A DNA stretch of 64,000 bases. Source: Lathyrus oleraceus. Its lineage: Eukaryota > Streptophyta > Magnoliopsida > Fabales > Fabaceae. The notes under the pieces were generated by a model that saw only the letters and a list, made by a program, of their open reading frames with translations, was not told where the DNA came from and made no database searches. Made by a program: the position numbers and the translations under genes. The DNA lies in the NCBI RefSeq assembly GCF_024323335.1, contig NC_066584.1, forward strand, positions 431,483,408 through 431,547,407. Direction: 5' to 3'. This document shows, one piece after another, positions 10,849-21,559 of this stretch; the stretch's first letter is position 1, and each line of letters begins with the position of its first letter.

Positions 10849-13418
10849 ATGGAACATCTAGAGCAAGAGAACAGAGATTTGAAGGACGAGATTGGCCGCC
10901 TGAATGCCATGATGGAGTCAGTCCTAGCTGCTCAAAGTCAATCTTCTCCAACGCCTGCAACTCCTCCTCCTCAGAGAGCGGTCATATCAGAGGTTCTTTC
11001 TTCAACTGTGCCTGCCGCTCATTTCGCTCCTGCCATGCCTTCCGGATTCCCGTGGGGAATGCCGCCCAACTTTGTACCTGAAGGTTTTGTGCCTACTTTT
11101 GCTTCCATGTCGGCATCTAGCCTGGTCATGTCTGTGCTACCACCGATTGTTCACATTATGCCTCGTGTCGAGGACACCATCTATCATTCTGAGCCGTATG
11201 AGGGCCCTGATATTTATGAGAAGATGGATGAAATGAAATACCAATTCCTTGAGCTGCGAAAGGAGTTGAAGACCCTAAGGGGAAAAGATTTGTTCGGTAA
11301 GAGTGATGCGGAGCTTTGCTTGGTTCCTAATGTTAAGATCCCGATGAAGTTCAAAGTCCCTGACTTTGAAAAGTATAAGGTGAATACTTGTCCACTCAGT
11401 CATCTCATCATGTATGCTAGAAAGATGTCGATGCAAACCGATAATGATCAATTACTGATTCATTATTTTCAAGACAGTCTGACTGGTGCCGCTCTGAGGT
11501 GGTACATGGGTTTGGATGGTGCGAGTGTCCGCATGTTCAATGATTTGGGTGAGGCTTTCATGAAGCAGTACAAATATAATATGGATATGGCGCCAGATAG
11601 GGACCAATTAAGGTCATCATCTCAAAAGGACAAAGAGACGTTCAAAGAGTACGCTCAGCGATGAAGAGAACTTGTCGTTCAGATTACCCCTCCTTTGGAA
11701 GAAAAGGAGATGACCAAGATTTTTCTCAAGACCTTGAGCTTATTTTACTATGAGCGAATGATTTCCAGTGCCCCTAGTGATTTTACCGAAATGGTAAACA
11801 TGGGGATGAGGTTAGAAGAAGGTGTCTGAGAGGGACGGTTGTCTAAAGAGGAGGTTTCGTCTAGCAAGAAGTACGACAGTGGGTTTGCAAGAAAGAAAGA
11901 AGGCGAGACTAATGCAGTATCAGTTGGAAGGCAGAGGAGGCCTCATGCCAGAAGAAGTCCACAACCTCGTCAACATCATCATCAAGTATCATATTTTATT
12001 CCAGTGTTTTCCAACAATCAATCAATGCTCGTTCAACAACAACGTCAACAACAACCACAACAAAGAACAAACAACTACAACAACAACAACAATACCAACA
12101 ATCATCAACAACAACATAATTTTGAGAGGAAGAAGGTCTCTTTTGACCCAATTCCTATGACTTATGCTGAATTGTATCCATCATTAGTTCTCAAGAACCT
12201 TTTGCAATCAAGAAATCCTTCGCAGATTCCAGAACCACTTCCATGGTGGTACAAGCCAAAGTTTCATTGTGCCTTTCACCAAGGGGCTCCTGGCCATGAT
12301 ATTGAGAACTGTTACCCCTTGAAGTATGAAGTCCAGAAGTTGGTTAAAAGTGGGATGGTGTCCTTTGAGGATCGTGCGCCGAATGTCAAAGCTAACCCAC
12401 TACCTGCTCATGGTAACCCTTCTGTTAATATGGTAGATGAATGTCCTGGGGAGTTCAAAGTATATGATGTCCGCTTCATTAGAGGATCCTTGGTGACAAT
12501 GCACAAGGATATCTGTTTGGTAAGTGATTGTGAGCATGACCATGATGGTTGTGCAATCTGTAGTGTTAATCCTCGAGGTTATGTGGTTGTGAAGAGAGAC
12601 ATCCATAGGTTGATGGATGAGGGTATGATCCAGATTCTTCAGTCCCATCACTTAGGTAACGATGTGAATGTTATAGTTCTTGTGTTCAAGACTCCAGAGA
12701 GAGTGGCGATTCAATTTGACAGCAACAACAATAACAGTGTCAGCGATAGATCGGTATCGTCGTTGGTAATACGGTTAGCGGGTCTAGTCTCGTATGCATC
12801 CAATAAGGTTGTTCCGTAACAGTATAATGCGACTATGTTAGAGAATGGTCAAGAGGTTTCGTTGCCTACAACCAATTCTGTTGTGAGCATTGCTGATGTT
12901 ATGAAGATGACCCGTAGCGGTCGTGTTTTTGGGCCGGTGTTCCCAAAGAATGTAGAAGATGTATCTGCCAATAAGAGTGTTGAAGTGTCTGCAGTTGATC
13001 CGATTAGTGCTCCTAAGTGTCAGTCTGGTGAATCCAGCGGTTTAAAGCCTAACGATGATGAGGTACTCCGGTTGATTAAGAGCGACTTTAATATGGTGGA
13101 GCAGTTGCTCCAAACTACCTCCAAGATTTCAGTGTTGTCTCTGCTTATGAATTCTAAAGCGCACAAAAAATCATTGTAAAGAGTATTGGAGAAAGCTTAT
13201 GTAGAGCACGATGTTACGGTGGATCAGTTGTGGCTAACATCACTTCCTGCAACAATTTGAGCTTCTATGATGAGGAACTTCCTAAGGAGGGTAGGAATCA
13301 CAATTTGGCTTTGCATATTTTAATGAATTGTAAGGAGGATGCACTGTCAAATGTGTTGGTTGATACTGGTTCGTCTTTGAATGTACTTCCCAAATCAACT
13401 CTTTCTCGATTGACATAT
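10849..13418 (+). pseudogene. Outer Ogre gag-protease, first part
   Basis: Gag probably starts at the ATG at 10849 (MEHLEQENRDLKDEIGRL, coiled-coil-like); the open frame extends further upstream. The Ty3-type gag core is visible at about 11330-11660 (IHYFQDSLTGAALRWY, LGEAFMKQY). A Q/N-rich stretch lies at about 12020-12125, and a zinc-knuckle-like C-x2-H-x5-H-x4-C motif (CAFHQGAPGHDIENC) follows. In-frame stops are at 11662 (TGA), 11827 (TGA), 12817 (TAA) and 13177 (TAA). A frame change near 13210-13230 leads into the aspartic protease segment with active-site motif VDTGSS at about 13360. The gene is cut at 13418 by the nested element and resumes at 35204. Confidence 0.88.
13414..13418 (+). 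other. Left target-site duplication of the nested element (CATAT)
   Basis: CATAT immediately precedes the TGTAACACC terminus. The same five bases occur at 30225-30229 (before the solo LTR) and at 35199-35203 (after it). Confidence 0.9.
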
Positions 13419-16400
13419 TGTAACACCTCAAAATTTGCCCTCCTCTCTTGGGACTAGCTAACATATTTGCATATCATTTTAGGTCATTAGGCATCTCATA
13501 TTGCATAACATGTGGTTACATAGTGCAAGCCGTCCTCCCAAGTCTTGATCAGAAGATGAGGAAGTCAAAATGCAAGCCTAGGGTTTTATGGACTGATCAT
13601 TGGTCATCTGAGGATGTGCAAGTTCAAATTAGGGTTTTATGATTCTCAATGGATGTTGGTCTTCATTCTTGATTGCAATGATACATCATCATCATCATGG
13701 TTGGATGTCATCAGAAGATTGAAGAAGATTCCTTGAGATTAGGGTTTTGACCACTGGTCAACCCTAATCAGTTGTATTGGCCCAGTCAGGGCATAATCAG
13801 AAGATGGGGTTTATGATGTGTATAGGGATCATTCTATGATTATATTGTGCTTATTGAGGCTAGGGTTTCACCCTTGAGCCATTTCAGTTGAAGATTGGGG
13901 CTTAATTTGATCTATGCGTTGCCAAGTTCATCTATCAGTTGAAAAAGTCAACTGTGGTCAACTGTACATGATCTGACGGATTTGGAGGTGGAAATGAGTT
14001 GAAGACACTTCATTCATGTTGGAACAAGTGTTGAATGACATTGCAAAGCTTAAAAATGAAGAAAATCAAGTCAGGACAAAAAACTGCCAAAAATAGAAAG
14101 TGACTTGTAACTGAAGTTTCCAAAAATGGAAAGTTTTGGACCTCGAAATAAAATGTCCAAGGAAGCTTCAAATGAAAATTGTTCAACATGAAAGTTGTAG
14201 ATTTTGTTCTCACCTTTCCAAAAAGTCCAAGAACTTGAAAATCCAATGTATGGTTGGAAAGTTATGGCTCAGTGAAATTCAAAAATGACCCGTAATCAGG
14301 AGGCCATAATTTCCACATACTTTGTCCAAATTGCAAGTTCTTTATATGCACAAACTCCATTTGACATGTACTTTGAGGGTGCATAATTGGATTTTTCCAA
14401 AAGTGGTCAATGCAAAAAGTCAATTTTCAACTGGACAGTTAAATTGGACTAGGGGCAAAATGGTCCAACTTGCAAAATAATTGGAATTTTTGAGTGGGGA
14501 TTTTTGCTACACCTCATAATTGGCATTTTAAACTTGATGGAATCATCATTTCATGGCTAAGGCATATGGTTTGAGAATTGGCTTGAAAAGTGAAATGGTT
14601 AAATTTGGACATAAACCATACACAGGTGAATTTGAGAATTACACAACCAATGAGCATGAGACAAGTTTCAACAGCTCACATATGACATTTGGAGGTTGTA
14701 TGAGCTGTCAAATAGGTGGCATTGAGCTGGCATGGTGAAATTCCAATTTTACCCCTCACTTGAAAATGACATTTACACTAACAATGCATTTGGTTGATTA
14801 AGCATGATTAAGGGATAATTAAGGTCACATATATAAACTTAATCACTTGCTAAGCATAACAGAAAAACACATTTCCCCAAATTGGATCTGAAATCTCTCA
14901 AATTCTCTCAATTTCATCAAGAACTCAAAAGCTTCAAATCAAAAGTTCATCATCAATTCTCAACCAAACTTCGAAATTCTTTTTGATCTGAACTCCAATC
15001 ATCGTCCTTAGCAACTGTTTGTGGAGATTGAAGGTGGAAAAGGCTTGGATCGTGACTGTTCATAACAACCTCAACAATGGTGAAATCGAATTTTGAGCAC
15101 TAGAAGCCACATTGTTCGAACCTGAGCTTGGAACTCAACTTCTTAAAGCTTGTTGCGCAGCTGTTTTGGACTCATAGGCCTGGAAACATCACGAACAATA
15201 CTGCCATTTCCAGGTTTGAGGTTTTTTCGAATCTCATAATTTGCTTCAAGTTCATGTGCGTTTGGTAGTGCATGCTGTGTAGGTTACGATGATATGTTTG
15301 GATTGTGAAATGATGAACCATAGGAGGAGAAATCTAAGTTTGAAGTTATGAACACAAACCCTAATCTCTTCGATCCGTTCGATTTAGGAACAATTAGGTT
15401 TAGATAAGTTGATATTTGGATTGTAGAAGTTGAGACGGTTTGAATGACTATAGCCTTGTCCATTTCCATGAACTTTTGTTGTTCTTCGATTCTGGAAATT
15501 TCTGGAAATATTTGTGATGAAGATGATGATACAAGGCCATTTGATCCAAAAACGCGTTTGAAAATTCGAAAAACATGTTTCCCGCTGGCGCCTGTTTTAA
15601 TTACAAAATTGCCATTACTGATTTTAATTTAATTAAATTTTAATTAATTCACCATGCCTTAAAAAATGCATAAAAAATAGTAAAAAAATCAGAAAATTGT
15701 GGAAATTTTTATGTTGACTTTGTTGACTTGTGTAGAATTTTTTTGACCTATTGGTCAAAGTTGTGCTTGGTGTAAATAGTATTTGACCTAGGGTTCTTCC
15801 ATACATGTCCATTTTTGACACCTTGCATCATTTGGCTTGTGAAATGCACATAATGTTAAATAAATTCTTGCCAATTTTTGTGATGATTCTTGACTGGATG
15901 ATGTTTATTTCCATATAAATTTCATGCATTTTTGATACCTGGTCATGTAGTTATGAATTTTGGAACTTAGGTGTGACAATTTGTGTCACACCTCTTGATG
16001 TCAATTTGCTGGAATTATTTGAGTGACCTATACATGTTGAAATTGATTGAAATTTTGCATGATGCTTAGTTAACATGTTAGGAAGCTATGAGAATTTTTG
16101 TGGAATTTTACATTGCATTTTCAATTTGATCATGATTTTTCATTTCTGTTGACCAATTGTGCAAGCTTGTGTGACATAGGTTAGTAGAATCAATGTGAAA
16201 TCCTCATATGGTACTGGATAATCATGAAATTTGATATGCTTGTAATAGACACATAATGTGACATCCCTGTTTTGGTCTCATCCATTTCTTTGTTGTTTTC
16301 ATTAAGTTATGAATTTTTGAAGTGGAAGCATGTGTTGATGTTGTGGTTTGGAGCATGATATTGTGTCTGTTTTTGTGGATTTTCATTGACATGGTTCCCT

Positions 16401-18387
16401 TGGTCCAATTAGGCTCAAATTTGGTATGGTAGACCTTGAATATCCCCTGTTTAGGTGTAAATTATTTGAGAATTTTTGGAATTGCTTTGATATGGAATTG
16501 GATGCAATAGTTCTGTTTGTATGTTTGATGCTTCATTTGAACTAGTTTGCTTTGTTTTGTGCTCAAAATGAACATGATGAATGATATAGACATGAGACCA
16601 ATGGTGTTTGCTCTTGTTTGACTTTAATTTGACTTTGGTTGGTGAATGCCTTGCTGTTTAGGAATTTTTCTTGCTTTGGACCCTAGGCTTAGCCTAGTGG
16701 TCTTGTTGCTAATATTTGCTTGATTTTTCAGGATCAAAAGCATAATGCACATGGAGAATGAATCAAGTTAAATGCAATTGATGTTGTTGATGTTTGCATA
16801 CTAACATAACATTGTTTTGTAGGTTGTGAAGCTTAGGCTTGGGCTTTGAGCTTGCCTTGTTGTGCATTGCTTTGTATAGTTTGATTGATTGAGCACTTGT
16901 TGTTTATGGTTTGTCTGTCTGAGTTATTAACTGGTTAGCTTTTGTACAGGTACACTTAGTTGCTTAGTTCCTTGTGAACTTTTGCTTTGCTTTGCTTGCT
17001 TAAGCAACTTGCATTGAGGTACGATCTCTCGACTTCATGTAGTCTGGGAGACCCGGCTGTTACCGGGCCGGGCAAATGTCTGAAGTCCTCCTTAAGAGGC
17101 ATTGATTGTGATTGTTTATTTTTTGTGCCAAGCAGGTGAAAGCCCTCTATGAGGCAATTGGTGGAAGGTAGGGATACGCAATCTATCCCCCACTATTCTG
17201 TGAGTCTTCTCCTTGCTCCCATTACATGGTCGTAGCACTGAGATACAAACCCAAGATCCGTGCAGTGCACATTGTGTCAGAGTCTCTGAGTATAGAAGGG
17301 TTCCCCTATTCTGGACCCATGCTCATTTGTCAGATGCTCTCCCTGGTTAGGGATAAGAGCTGTGAGGTCTGATCCTCACTTCACCTTTTCATCTGCTTCA
17401 CCTTAGCCTCGTAATGGCAAGGTTAAGAGCAAACCCAGCCTGTACAGATGACTTGCTGAGGCAGTCAAACCCATTGTTTGAGCCGCTTGATTTGGTTATA
17501 GTGGGTGCTATGTGAATATCTGTTTGAGATGCCTGTTCTCATTTGATTGATGATTGTATGCTTGTATGCTTGCTTTCCTGGATAGGATTAGTTTGCACTG
17601 ATGCAAGTAGGATAGGATAGAAACCTGAACGTAGGGTAAACGATGCATGACAACACTAGGCTCGAGTACAGCTCCCTGGTAGTGCGTCTTCCCCCGGTTT
17701 CTGGCTGAAATCTTTTTCCCTTTCAGGGGAACTACATCGCCCTGATTCTCGTTCCAGACGAGATATGTAGGCAGGTGGTCGTGCGAGACCACTCCGGGCA
17801 CTTTTTTTCCTTTGCGTGTGTTGTTTGTTTATCTGATTGTATGTTTTGGTTCGGATGCTGACGTAATTCCATCCAGTGGCTGTCGGGCTCCCTGTTTGCC
17901 ATTTTGTGTCAGTTGGTTCGGATGCCGACGTAATTCCATTAAGTGGTTGTCGGGCTCCATGTTTGCCATTTGTTTTTGTGTTTGTCTGCTTGTTTGGCGT
18001 GCGTAAGCCGAACTACGGCGGCTCTGATTCTCATGTTCAGGTGAGATACGTAGGCCTAAGGTGCGATGCCTTATCGAGCCCCTTCCTCCTAACCCCACCT
18101 GTGTAGTCATCTTGGCGTGCGTGTGTATGATGCTTGTGTTCTGTTTTTAGCAACCTATTATTTATTCTAGGACGTGGATCCCGTCGAGTACGACGGACGT
18201 GAGGGGTGCTAATACCTTCCCCTCACGTAACCGACTCCCTTACCCTTTCTCTCTGGTCGTGAGACCGTGTCTTTCCAGGTTTTTCTGAGCGTTTCCTTTC
18301 CCTATCTTGGGATAAATAACGCGCAGTGGCGACTCTGTTTGTTCTTTTTATTTGAGTCTCGCCGGTTGATTTTTCGCGGATGCGACA
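13419..18387 (+). repeat. 5' LTR of the nested element (4969 bp)
   Basis: It starts TGTAACACCTCAAAATTTGC and ends GATGCGACA, two bases before the PBS. It is the same length as 30230-35198, with about a dozen substitutions noticed by eye. It contains a TATA-like element (14830), a 67-bp direct duplication at 17848-17981 (GGTTCGGATG...), the conserved block GGGGTGCTAATACCTTCCCC, and a PBS-like TGGCGACTCTG at 18327-18337. Small open frames in it recur only because the LTR recurs; no gene is supported. Confidence 0.95.
14830..14837 (+). promoter_or_regulatory. Putative TATA box of the nested LTR
   Basis: TATATAAA lies about 1.4 kb into the LTR, matching the position in the other Ogre-like LTRs. 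The same sequence recurs at 31641-31648 in the solo LTR. Confidence 0.55.
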
Positions 18388-18389
18388 GC

Positions 18390-18407
18390 TGGCGACTCTG
18401 CTGGGGA
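18390..18407 (+). promoter_or_regulatory. Primer binding site of the nested element
   Basis: TGGCGACTCTGCTGGGGA begins two bases after the LTR. It is identical to the outer element's PBS and of the tRNA-Arg type known for Ogre. Confidence 0.88.
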
Positions 18408-19527
18408 ATTGCTTCGATGTAGACCTATGCTGGTCCATCGTCCCTAAGCGAGTCCCTCCTAGCGTTTTAGGATTGGTTTGGGTTGCTTATTGTGTTCTAT
18501 TTATTGCATTTATTATTCTAACCAGTGTGTATCTATATTTGCATTAATGTCTGCATGCATCATACTATTATATTGTTGCCGTCCTCTGTACAGGTGGTTC
18601 CTCTGTTTTGGGGTGGGAGTTACTCGAGGTAAAAGGCCCAATACCCAGGCTATGAGTGCAATCTAGGAAACCTAGGAATAGAGTGATTCATGGGAAGCGG
18701 GTGGTATGCGCCACTTAGCGGAACATTGACATCACGAGCAGTTCAGACCCTGGTGGGATATTATCGTTACATACTTCGGGTGTGTATATGATGGTATTCT
18801 GCGAAAGGTTATTTATGCTGCGTTTCTCTCGACCTTACCCTGGCCTAGATGACACCCGTGAGTGGGGAGGGATTGATCTTTATCACAGGTACAGATGGTG
18901 ACGTTGATGGTGACTTTTTGTTCCGTGGATCAGAGTCATATTTATAAGTCGGATTTATGGTCATTTATTGCCGTGACGCCGGAGTGCTGTCCGTGATTTA
19001 TCAGTGGGGATCCGTTTATTTCAGGATTCCCCGGGCCGAGATATTTATCAGTGGGGATTCGTTTATTTCGGATTCCCCGGGCTGATTCAGATGGTTGGGA
19101 ATGTCTGCTCAGAGACCAGTGATGATGATGATGTATCTGCCTTCCGTTTATTTCGGAACCCGTGGGTCTGATTGATGATTGTACATTCCTCAGATGGTTA
19201 TGATCAGTTCAAAAACCAAGCTTCAGTACAATAGAGGATCAGATGACTTGGAGGATGGCAACGCATTGCATTCATTCATCAGCATCATTCTCATTTTGCA
19301 TTCATCTGCACCTAACCCACGTCTAGCCATATGGGGAGTATTACTGATTGAGAATCTGGTTGAGAGACATTCGGATGTCAGAATGTTATTGTCAAAATAT
19401 TGTCCGTCTCGATGAAACCGGATTCAAAGGACGGAATCTTCCTCGTATGGATAGACGTTGCATTCATGCATATTAACCTGTTTGCTGTTTTGCAGGAATC
19501 ATTGCTCGAGCACGCAGAGCTGTACCT
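18408..19527 (+). other. 5' leader of the nested element, without ORF1
   Basis: The outer element has a 1.5-kb ORF1 before gag; here there is only about 1.1 kb of leader and no comparable ORF. A 47-bp direct duplication (TCAGTGGGGATyCG...CCCCGGGC) lies at about 19001-19090. TTTTGCAG at about 19495 resembles a 3' splice site shortly before gag. Confidence 0.65.
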
Positions 19528-21246
19528 TTGCACTCGACACGACCTCACAGATACTTCACACGCCGCAATACTCCTATACTGATGGCTCTCCCAAACACAG
19601 ATATCCTCGAGCTGAAGGACAAAATGAACGAGTTGATCAACATCATGCAGGGTTTTGTAGTTGGTCAGAAGGCTCTGGCAGACAAGGTCGAGAAGCTCGA
19701 GCGGGCTTCAGCTGTTAACAGTGTTGTTAATCTGGATGGTATCTCCAATCAGGGGCGGGGTGGATCCAGAGACGGTGAAAAAAGAGCAACTGTGGGTTTA
19801 GTAAACAACACTGCTGGTTTCGGTGCTGCTACAGGTGGTCAACCCGGTCAGGGGCATAATCTGCAAGATGGTTTGTTTCCTCCATTCTTCGGGTTTGATG
19901 AGGACAGAGAGGAAGATAGGGAAGCAGATCAGTTTTCCATGCACAATGAGCCCTTCGGTCAGTATGGTGCTCCGCCTCAGAACAAAGAGATTCAGTTGCT
20001 AGCAGAGAAGGTCAGGGCTCTGGAAAGCCATGCTACTCCGGGGATGATCAACATGGCGAACATGGGGCTAGTCGAGGGGATTGTGATCCCACAAAAGTTC
20101 AAAGCGCCTGCATTTGACAAGTACAATGGGAGTTCCTGCCCCGAAACTCACCTTCAAGCGTTTGTCCGTAAGATCTCTGCATACACAACAGATCAGAAGC
20201 TCTGGATGTACTTTTTCCAAGACAGTTTGTCTGGAGGATCCTTGGAGTGGTACACCAAACTGAAGTCTGCAGATATCAAGAGCTGGCAAGATCTCGGAGA
20301 CGCATTCTTTAAACAGTACCAGTTCAATGCTGACATGGCTCCGAGCCGTACCCAGCTGCAGGGTATGTCTCAGAAGTCAAGTGAAGGGTTTAAAGAGTAT
20401 GCCCAAAGGTGGAGGGAGTTGGCTGCCAGAGTTCAACCTCCGTTGGTGGACAGAGAGATGTCTGATCTCTTCATGGGTACCCTGCAAGGGGTTTTTGCTG
20501 AAAGGATGGTGGGTTGTCCGGTAACCAACTTCACAGACATCGTGGTGGCTGGTGAGAGAATCGAAAGTTGGCTGAAAATGGGAAAGATACAAGGTAATGC
20601 TTCGTCATCAGGGTCGAAGAAGCCATTCGGGAACGGTCAGCGCAAGAATGAGGGTAATACCAGTGTGGTCTATGCTCAGAGAGGATCCAGTAGGGATCGT
20701 TACTTCCAGCACACCGCTGCGGTAACTATTCCTGCTGACAATCAGCCTGCACAACAGCAACAACAGCGTCAACCATTTCAGCAGAGATCTCAGAGGGTAG
20801 GATATCCAGTCAGGAGGAGGATGAGTGATCGGCATTTTGACAGGCCGCCTGTGACATATTCTTTCCTATTGAAAAAGTTGAAAGATATGGGGCTGGTACA
20901 GTTGAGGACTTTGGCACCTATGGGACCTGATCAAAGGCCAGCCAATTTTGATGAAAATGTCAAATGTGAATTCCATTCGGGTGCTCCCGGGCACAGTGTA
21001 GAGGACTGCAAAGCTTTTAAGCACGTAGTCCAGGATCTGGTAGACTCTAAGGCTATCAATTTTGCACCACCTCCGAATGTTAATGCCAATCCCATGCCGG
21101 CACATGGTCAGGCAATGGTGAGTGCAATTGCTGAAGATTCAGATCACGCCTGTGCGGTAGGTGGAGAGACTGACAGTAACTGCGGGTTTGATGGTTGGAT
21201 AAAGCCGTGCGCACCAGGGATGGAAGTCCAGAACTGGAAGGCTTGA
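19528..21246 (+). CDS. Gag polyprotein of the nested Ogre-like element (intact, 572 aa)
   Basis: Gag packages the element RNA into virus-like particles in the cytoplasm. The frame is uninterrupted. An in-frame ATG at 19582 (MALPNTDILELKDKM) corresponds best to the start inferred for the outer gag, so the true start may be there. Features in order: coiled-coil-like N-terminus; glycine-rich linker; Ty3-type gag core (MYFFQDSLSGGSLEWY, LGDAFFKQYQF, FKEYAQRWRELA) around residues 225-360; Q-rich stretch PAQQQQQRQPFQQRSQ; zinc-knuckle-like C-x2-H-x5-H-x4-C (CEFHSGAPGHSVEDC). No aspartic protease motif follows, although the C-terminus reads like the end of an Ogre gag-protease ORF. An in-frame deletion of the protease is therefore likely. 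This is the only intact ORF of the element. Confidence 0.9.
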   Translation: MHSTRPHRYFTRRNTPILMALPNTDILELKDKMNELINIMQGFVVGQKALADKVEKLERASAVNSVVNLDGISNQGRGGSRDGEKRATVGLVNNTAGFGAATGGQPGQGHNLQDGLFPPFFGFDEDREEDREADQFSMHNEPFGQYGAPPQNKEIQLLAEKVRALESHATPGMINMANMGLVEGIVIPQKFKAPAFDKYNGSSCPETHLQAFVRKISAYTTDQKLWMYFFQDSLSGGSLEWYTKLKSADIKSWQDLGDAFFKQYQFNADMAPSRTQLQGMSQKSSEGFKEYAQRWRELAARVQPPLVDREMSDLFMGTLQGVFAERMVGCPVTNFTDIVVAGERIESWLKMGKIQGNASSSGSKKPFGNGQRKNEGNTSVVYAQRGSSRDRYFQHTAAVTIPADNQPAQQQQQRQPFQQRSQRVGYPVRRRMSDRHFDRPPVTYSFLLKKLKDMGLVQLRTLAPMGPDQRPANFDENVKCEFHSGAPGHSVEDCKAFKHVVQDLVDSKAINFAPPPNVNANPMPAHGQAMVSAIAEDSDHACAVGGETDSNCGFDGWIKPCAPGMEVQNWKA

Positions 21247-21559
21247 AAAGATCATCACTGTCGCTCATCCGGAAGAGTAATGATTTCTTGTTTTCAGTTT
21301 TATTTGCATGAAAGCCATACGTGTTGCCCGACACGTAATGGTCCATTGTAAGGGCCACCTCATGTTTAAATTTGCATTTCTGCATCATTAATAAATGGAT
21401 GTTTTTCAGTCAAAAAAGCGGTGTTCCCTGTTTTTCATTTATTTTTGCAGTTTCAAAAACAAAAAAAAAATGGCGATGTTTATTTTCATTTTCTCTTTTT
21501 GATTTGTCTTGTTCCGAATTCAAAAATAATTCTCCGGATCTCGTTGATAACAATTTGGT
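21247..21559 (+). other. Spacer between gag and pol remnant
   Basis: It is stop-rich and AT-rich sequence at the position of the spliced intron known between protease and RT in Ogre elements. No coding signal is seen. Confidence 0.45.

Noticed and set aside
14553..14738. Small ORFs inside LTRs (also 6070-6381, 17508-17801, 34319-34612)
   Set aside because: They recur only with the LTR, lack domains and lie in AT-rich non-coding sequence.
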